A DNA stretch of 27,500 bases from Chromera velia. Lineage: Eukaryota; Sar; Chromeraceae. The notes under the pieces were generated by a model. That model saw only the letters and a list, made by a program, of their open reading frames with translations, searched no databases and was not told the origin of the DNA. Where the stretch lies: NCBI GenBank assembly GCA_018398765.1, contig JAHBMJ010000565.1, positions 1-27,500 on the forward strand, read 5' to 3'. The first letter of the stretch is position 1, and every line of letters starts with the position of its first letter. The translations under genes were made by a program, and so were the position numbers. Shown here piece by piece: positions 22,186-27,500 of this stretch.

Positions 22186-22519
22186 GGGGCGTCGGAGTGC
22201 ATGAACGGGATGGGAAAAGGAACACTGAGAGATCCAGAAATGGACATGCATGAATCGAGAGTCCCCGTGTTTGTTTCCGTCTCCGTCTACGCCGAAACAA
22301 TCAAGTGGCCCGGCCGTCTCCCCGATTTAAGGGCAAACGTGGCCAATCGGACATCTTGATTTTGCTCAGATTGGACTTGTGTTAACGCTGTGACCGAACA
22401 GGGGGTTCTGGTGCTTTGTCTGATTCAGACATATAATGATTGTCTCGTCTCTGTGTTTTTAAATCAAACCACGATCGACTCACCCCCGACACAAAAACCA
22501 GTCCTGCTGAGATCGCCAT
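19478..22519 (-). CDS. Small multi-pass membrane protein with Cys-rich extracytoplasmic loop
   Basis: Well-supported minus-strand exons: 21542-21445, 20751-20403, 19811-19766, 19524-19478 (stop 19480-19478). The proposed first exon is 22519-22484, encoding MAISAGLVFVSG and ending at GTGAGT. Two weak phase-compatible exons, 21975-21912 and 21781-21714, would connect it and give about 235 aa. IIGVYLALWIFAS is a membrane segment. It is followed by a loop of about 130 residues with ten or so Cys (FSVCSPPSTYYDSC, NNLCILMGCSYKQCILIESS), then a last helix assembled from two exons, PFALGGLCLIL plus GSALIVMSCLC, and a short tail FKER. A large Cys loop before the last helix and a short cytoplasmic tail recall tetraspanins, but there is no CCG motif and I see only two or three clear helices. 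An alternative frame at about 21900-21970 gives a strong helix (VGLILVFSWLTVDL) that my model does not use. The donor after 20403 could instead be at the upstream GTTGAC. Confidence 0.6.
19830..19888 (-). repeat. (CA)n-(GA)n compound microsatellite in a gene 3 intron
   Basis: Plus-strand CA then GA. On the sense strand CT then GT, ending about 20 bases before the acceptor of exon 19811-19766. Confidence 0.95.
20270..20394 (-). repeat. (CA)n-(GA)n compound microsatellite at a gene 3 donor
   Basis: Plus-strand CA run with an AAGCATA interruption, then GA. On the sense strand the CT run starts within about eight bases of the inferred donor GTTGGT at 20402 and is followed by GT. Confidence 0.95.
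20885..21046. repeat. (TTTC)n/(TTCC)n array in a gene 3 intron
   Basis: About 160 bases of TTTC units with TTTTC slips, shifting to TTCC at the end and abutting GTCCGCAGACAGACAGACTATA at 21047. It is purine-rich on the sense strand of gene 3, unlike most other intronic arrays here. Confidence 0.95.
21050..21370. repeat. GACA-array cluster with related CTATA/TTTCTTCTTCTCCC spacers
   Basis: GACAGACAGACTATA occurs at about 21051-21066 and 21157-21174. The spacer TGTTTCTTCTTCTCCCTTCTT is present twice (from about 21174 and 21230), separated and followed by GACA arrays (21198-21228, 21270-21319), ending in GGAA units (21338-21366). It is the same design as the 60-bp element: GACA run, CTATA, pyrimidine core, GACA run. 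Confidence 0.8.
21571..21612 (-). repeat. (GAAA)n-(GA)n tract upstream of the exon 21542 acceptor
   Basis: CT-rich on the sense strand; it ends about 30 bases before the acceptor TTCCAG preceding exon 21542-21445. Confidence 0.9.
22001..22060. repeat. 60-bp dispersed element, copy B
   Basis: Begins CAGACAGACTATATCG and ends CTTTCTTTCG, preceded by GACA units and followed by GGAC/GGAG units. One base differs in the TTCATTTTTT region from copy C, 78 bases downstream. It lies in the inferred first intron region of gene 3. Confidence 0.9.
22079..22138. repeat. 60-bp dispersed element, copy C
   Basis: Same ends as copy B, tandem with it at a 78-base period, followed by GGAC units (22139-22156) grading into GACA (to 22185). 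Confidence 0.9.
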
Positions 22520-23060
22520 TTTGCTTAAGTGAGCGACTGCAAACCGGTAACTGTCACTCCTTGGCTGAAAGAGACGGAAGAAAATTCCCTGCCTGACGAG
22601 AACAAAGTCAGATATAGACTCAAACGGAGACGGACCAGACAACGCAATGCATGGACAAGCACGTATCTTGCGCGAAAACGTCTCTTCTGCGATCGCAGCG
22701 ATTCGTGCACACGGTTTTAGCCTACACCCACAGACTCCCTGATCATCCCAGATCCACAAGATTGAAACCGCCGGGCTGAGCAACCATGTTAGCAATGATG
22801 CCACTCTCAAGAGTTGAATCTCAACATATCTCAACTCTCCAAAATTTGATTTTGGTGTCGTTGCATGTCGTTGCGCAGTCTGAGCGCCGGGGGCCGGCGG
22901 GAGGGGTCCAGAGCAATAGCTGAAAGGGGGCCGGCGACCGCAAAAGTTTGCGGCGCCTCGGTCTTTTTCACCCCCCCCCCACCCCGGGAGGCCCTTCACA
23001 CAAAAACCTGCCATCTCCAACCAGCTCTCAACACCTATAGCTAGGTTCAGACTAATCATA
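22520..23060 (-). promoter_or_regulatory. 5' flank of gene 3 with GC-rich islet ~22870-23000
   Basis: Upstream of the proposed ATG at 22519. A GC-rich block contains the near-palindrome CCGCAAAAGTTTGCGG (22938-22953) and a C10-type run (22970-22980), and ends at an AT-rich island. A perfect palindrome CTGCGATCGCAG is at 22687-22698. The 230-codon minus ORF through this block lacks splice support and is probably not coding. Confidence 0.3.
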
Positions 23061-23925
23061 GCACTACATAGCACAAAATCAATCCATCAATCAATTCAAG
23101 AATTGATTTCATTAAATTCTTAGAAAATTTAATACAAATATATAAAGTAGTGTGACTAGTATTTATTGCTTTTTATGTTAACTTTAGTTAACTTTAGTTA
23201 ACTTCTAGATACTTCTAAGTGATCGAGGGTTTTGTTATCCATGTCCCATCTCCATATATGGGAGACGGATCTATCACTTGTGGCTTTAAGTACTTCTAAG
23301 TTTATATTGATCGAGGTTTTTGTTCTAAGTTCATTAATTTCTAACTTAAGTTTAAAAATTAAGGTTCACACATGTTTATTAAAAATCTTTAAAAAGAAGT
23401 CTTTAGTTAATGATTCACCGTCTCTTTGGCTAGGAATGCCTGCGTAGAATTTCGGTAGAAACTTAAATAAACTAAAAAAAAATCAACAAAAACAAAGATG
23501 CGGAAATCACCCCTCGATTACTTTTTCACAAGTTTTCATGGATCCCAGCAATCAATCCGGTGACCGGCCCCATCCAATGCCCACCAAACGTCCTTTTTTT
23601 TTGATAATTTCAATCTATCGCCTTCTACAGCGCATGATAAACAGAACGATTCAGTCAGTCGCTGTTTTAGCATAAATCAGCATGAAGAAACAAGCACATG
23701 CAGACCACAGCAAATCATTTGCACGTTTCATCGTATGCACTGCACCAAAGATTGTAGGCAGATTCACAGAATTGTATTGAATGCAAGAAACAAATGAAAC
23801 GAGAAAAAAATGAAATTAGTTGACATCATGCTAAGGCTAAATGGGCCCCTTTCACCATTGTCCCCCCCAGGCCTCCCCTTTTATTTACACCCCCCCTCCT
23901 CCTTTTTCCCCTTTCTTCTCCCTTT
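23061..23925. other. AT-rich island with short internal repeats
   Basis: A/T-rich to about 23500, with three tandem GTTAACTTTA-type units (23178-23203) and two copies of a longer motif (TACTTCTAAGT, then GATCGAGG and TTTTGTT; from 23210 and 23291). From 23500 composition becomes mixed, then C/T-rich before the ATG at 23926. No ORF has support. Confidence 0.5.
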
Positions 23926-24931
23926 ATGGAGCTGTGGAAGGAATGGAGTCGTTCGACATGCCCCTCCATGACCCTCTTCAATACGCTCGACCTCGACAGC
24001 GTGGTACGTCACTTTTTCATTCACAGCATCACAATACATCAAGCACTGGCATGGTCAGAGGAAAAATCAATTGACCAGTCACTTAACGAAGCCACTTTTG
24101 CAAGAGAGGGGAAAAAGACAACTGACAGAAGTGGCCAAAAGAAACGATTTCAAAGAGATTCAAAAAAAAGATCAATCAAATCCCTCCATACCTTCCTCCT
24201 CCATCTCACAAAGAAATCATCAAACAGAAGACGGAACGGCTGCTACACACTTAGATGAGCTAGGAGTCCTTCCATGCTTCTGTCCAACTCCCTTCCTTCC
24301 CGATTTTCATGCATGGATGATGCCTCAGCTAGGTCGTTGGAGGGTGTGTGTCTGTACTCTCTCTCTGCATCTAAAGGCAGGCAGGCCTCTAACTCTTTCT
24401 CCTCCCCCCTCTTTCAATCTCCCCCCCCCNCCCCATGCTCCCTTTCCCCTGTCCCTTTGCCCTTTTCCCCTTTTCCCATCAGTCTCCGTCGCTTTCTCCC
24501 TTCCTTCTCGACTCCTCTCCCCCTCCCGAACAAACAGAACTCCACGTATGCACACATGTCCAGACACAGCATGAAAGTTGCAGTCCGACTAATTCGGATC
24601 GACTGATTGGAAGACTGGGGGGAACTTTCCTCTCACCTCTCTGTCTCTCTGTCTGTCTGTCTGTCTGTCTGTCTGCCCGTCCGTCTGTCTGTCTGCCTGT
24701 CTGTCTGTCTGTCTGTCTGTCTGTCTGCCTGTCTGCCTTCCTGTCTGTCTGTCTGTCTGTCTGCCTGTGATTTTGTGTGCCAGGTTTTGCCTCTCGACTG
24801 TCTGACTTTCCACCTTTTTCACCCCCCTTTCTTTCCCTTTGCTGACGTCATCGCCCAGGTCCCCTTTGTTCCACCCCGACGAAGCCACTCCTATCGACAT
24901 CCAAACACCTGTATGAACTTTACAATTAATT
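23926..24931 (+). CDS. Possible two-exon small protein (75 aa), weak support
   Basis: Exon 1, 23926-24003, starts at the ATG after a pyrimidine tract (MELWKEWSRSTCPSMTLFNT) and ends at the good donor GTACGT. A phase-0 acceptor (TGTGTGCCAG ending 24782) follows the CTGT array and opens a frame (VLPLDCLTFHLF, later DVIAQVPFVPPRRSHSYRH) to a TGA at 24929-24931. Phases agree and the distal peptide reads like protein, but the second exon is pyrimidine-rich enough to be intron DNA, and its complement also reads as a plausible charged peptide (SGWNKGDLGDDVSKGKERG). Only exon 1 looks reasonably convincing; further exons are possible. Confidence 0.3.
24430..24430. other. Ambiguous base in a C-run
   Basis: A single N inside a poly-C stretch (24421-24434), probably an assembly or sequencing ambiguity in a homopolymer. 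Confidence 0.95.
24646..24768 (+). repeat. (CTGT)n array
   Basis: CTGT units with CTGC, CCGT and TTCC variants. It is the reverse complement of the GACA arrays at 11.2, 21.2 and 22.1 kb, and would form the pyrimidine tract before the possible acceptor at 24782. Confidence 0.95.
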
Positions 24932-25318
24932 GAGGAAAGTGAACGTACTGCTTTGATTACATTGTAGAGCAATCAGTGTGTCTTCAATCATCTTTTTCTT
25001 GATTCTCTTACTGCCCCTCTCCTTCTCAACACCGTCTCCGTTCTTGGCTCTGTATTTCTATTTACATGAACGCTGTTTTCCTTTCCTGCACGCAGTGTTG
25101 GCCGGGAGAGAAAAAATCCCCCCCCTGGCCATGCATGCAGATCGACTCAGCTTCCGAAGCATTTGTACAAGAGCTGCATGAGAGCGAGACAGCCACCACC
25201 TAGCTCTCACTCCATCCCATCCATTCTGAAGGAAAGGAAAGGAAAACTGCATGGCACTCCCGCAAGTGGATTCATTTCATGCAGCTTTCTTTTTCCCTTC
25301 TCTGTATGCTCTTTTTTT
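24932..25318. other. Short convergent intergenic region
   Basis: Mixed, pyrimidine-rich DNA between the possible plus-strand gene ending at 24931 and the minus-strand stop at 25319. No exon, RNA gene or clear poly(A) signal was recognised. Confidence 0.4.
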
Positions 25319-27412
25319 TCAAAACGAATTTTCCTTCCATGCCCTTCTCGCCTCTTCAGGCAAAGCGGCCACCCCCACGATTTCTCCCCCATTGCCCCCG
25401 AACATCTGAGACGAGTCAATTGACGGGGCAAAGGGCAATGCCGAGAAGGCAAAAGTAGGACTGGGTACCGACTTCACACACTGTTGCACCGTCTCTGTAC
25501 CAGGCTCGGCCATCTCCTCTGCCAAAGCGCCCTTTCCCCTCTCCCCCTGCCCTCTTCCCTTTCCAAAGAGACTGCCCAGAGCCCCCCAAGAGACATCCGT
25601 CGAGAAGGACTCGGAGAAAGAAGCAAGAGACACGTCCAGGTCCGACCTGTGGAGTTGGTTTTCACGATTCACCTCCCCTTCTGATGAGAAATCTTCTGTA
25701 GAATCAGACACGGACAGGAGGCCAAGAGACCGCATGGCCAGAAAAGAGGGGGGGGGAGGGCGACGGCGGCCCGGTGAGGGGGGACCGACCCCTGTGGTTT
25801 GGCTGGGCAGTTCTTTGTTCGTCTGGTTGTGCTTCTGCACAGATGTAGTGTCCAGCTGATCTTCACTCTCCTTCTTTTGGGAGCTTGCCTGAAAGGAGCA
25901 GTCTCTCTCTTTGCACCAGGCTCGAAGAAAACTTTCCCCTTCTCCTCTCTCAAGGCTTGGGTGACCATGAAGAGACCCAGCTCGTTCAGAGGAATTTGAA
26001 TTTCTCGTTGGTCCGTGCCCCTCTTCCCTTCCTCTTTCTGCCCCATCTCTCCCCCCTTGATCGATTTCGAAGGGAAATCCGAAGAGACGGGAAGAGACAC
26101 CCTTCGGGGAGGAGCTCCATGTGCGGAGTGCTTGTGCGTGAGTGTCCTCGGTGCGGAGCCAGTGGTTTTGGGGAGGTGTCTGTTGCTGATAGGGGCAGTT
26201 CTTTTGACTGACTACTGCTTTTTGTGAAGAGATCTGGGTTGGTGGTCCTGCTGGGGGTGGGGGGTTTGTACAGTGTGGAGAAACTTCAATTGATCTGTTC
26301 TGAATCGGACAGAAGGCACTCTGGGTTGTTCCGTTCGGCTGTGGCTCTGCAAACGGGAAGGGGTAGTAGTCAGGTAGAGAAGGGTGAATTAACATTGGAA
26401 CAGATGTATACTCAGATCAAAAACGCATCAATATAATGGCTTCTCTTTAAGTTTTTTTTTCTCAAGCCAAATTTGCAGAATCACCTGCTTCTGTTTTGCA
26501 CGCATCTTGCAAGATGCAAAGACGCCTCATTGAGTGAGTTGCGACAGACTCGGGGAAGTATAGGTCTTGGTCAATGTCTTTCGAAAGGGAGAAGAAGGAA
26601 GAAGGAAGCAGCAAAATATAAATCCTCTCTTCAGAAGAAAGAATGTCGACAAAAGGGTGCGAGAAACGACGAAAAAAACCATGAAGGTTGACTGATGGGT
26701 CCTTATGCAACACTCTAAATGCGGCTGTGCCACATGCAGGCAGACGGACCTGAAGGATGAGGAAACGATGGGTATGCTCCTAGATTCATCTGGGCAGGAA
26801 AGGGAGGCACTATCTGCAGGGAAGCGTTCAACCGCACATACAGACATACATACATGCATGCACACACATGCACAAAGCGCGGGAGATATCCCGAAGGAAA
26901 GGAGACCACCGCGTAGGCACACAGACAAGCGTGGAGATGATAAAACGGACTGGTTCACAAACAACGCATAACCGTTCCTTCCTCTCGGTATCCGACCCGA
27001 TAGGCGTTGTCCTTTTCCTTCCATTTGTTCCTTGTACAGATGCAACACTTCTTGTCCTCCTCCTTTCCTTTACTCTTCTCTCAGACTGTCTGTAAGAGTC
27101 TGCACCTCATTAGAGTATCTACCCGAAATTCTATGTCCCCCCCCCTCTTCAGCCTCTTTTTCCCGAGTCCGTGCACGTCCATTCCCCCCCCTCCTTCTGC
27201 CAGCCCCCCCCTAAACGACTGACCGACTGGTGGTGCTGTTGCACCCCCCCGATTCCCCCATGAGCTTGCTGCTGGTGTTGCAGGCTGTACTGCTGTCGGT
27301 TTGTCTGATCTGGATTTGGACTGGGACTCCCCTCTGTCTCTGTCCCTCTCCCACAACCTCCACAGAAGAAGAGGGGGCCATGGGACGATACCTCGGCCTG
27401 AGTGGTCGAAAT
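25319..27412 (-). CDS. Gln/Pro/Ser-rich protein, C-terminal three exons (5' partial)
   Basis: Minus-strand exons: 27412-27224 (phase 0 to 0), 26813-26750 (0 to 1), 26346-25319 (1 to stop at 25321-25319), giving 425 residues. The first exon enters in phase 0 from an acceptor TTGCAG, so the gene continues past the window edge. Visible content: GPLFFCGGCGRG; a Gln/His-rich part (QQYSLQHQQQAHGG, GGVQQHHQS); a Pro/aromatic-rich linker (VPPFPAQMNLGAYPSFPHP); then a Ser/Glu/Pro-rich region without evident folded domain, ending PEEARRAWKENSF. Composition suggests a disordered regulatory, RNA-binding or transcription-related protein, but no family was recognised. The first exon is open in all three minus frames; only the chosen one continues in phase through both introns. 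The last exon could instead splice out before 25319. Confidence 0.6.
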
Positions 27413-27500
27413 CTGCAATCAGAAGGGAGTGCAAACAATGCACCAGATAGTAAAGCAGCCGGGCCAAATACGAGTCGAATAGAGGGCGGAAGAGGGGAAG

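Noticed and set aside
22382-23074. 230-codon minus-strand ORF upstream of gene 3
   Set aside because: It crosses the GC islet and poly-C run. Only its internal MAISAGLVFVSG segment, with a consensus donor, fits an exon.

Overview
This window is nuclear DNA of a eukaryote and holds no prokaryotic operon. Coding sequence is split into many exons (23 to about 1,030 nt) by GT-AG introns whose reading phases can be joined. Introns and intergenic DNA are packed with tetra- and dinucleotide microsatellites. One N at 24430 marks it as draft assembly. Intron density, low-complexity proteins and microsatellite load would fit a microalga or protist. A chromerid/alveolate alga such as Chromera is my best guess, at low confidence; no gene here is a taxonomic marker.

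Layout. (1) 487-8886, + strand: an 18- or 19-exon gene for a protein of about 1,100 aa, family unrecognised, with a possible Ig-like (ASH/PapD-type) segment near the C-terminus. (2) 8887-12026: intergenic DNA with two AT-rich islands, purine/pyrimidine microsatellites, one copy of a 60-bp dispersed element and a GACA array. (3) 12027-18299, - strand: at least ten exons giving 908 aa of a protein with a long acidic/Ala/Pro-rich region, then an ordered module partly encoded by a 23-nt exon, then a second low-complexity region and a basic C-terminal tail. Its 5' end is unresolved. (4) 18300-19477: a GC-rich islet and an AT-rich island. (5) 19478-22519, - strand: a small multi-pass membrane protein with a Cys-rich extracytoplasmic loop and a last membrane helix split by an intron. 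(6) 22520-23925: GC-rich islet, then AT-rich DNA with its own short repeats. (7) 23926-24931, + strand: a weakly supported two-exon small gene. (8) 25319-27412, - strand: the C-terminal three exons of a Gln/Pro/Ser-rich protein that continues beyond the window.

I see no functional link between the genes. The most striking signals concern gene architecture. Most inferred 5' splice sites are GTC, chiefly GTCAG, not GTA/GTG. Tetranucleotide arrays start exactly at two donors or sit at acceptors. Compound CT-then-GT microsatellites tend to follow the transcribed strand. A 60-bp element bounded by GACA arrays recurs almost unchanged 11 kb apart. All exon models come from manual phase matching, without transcripts or homology searches.
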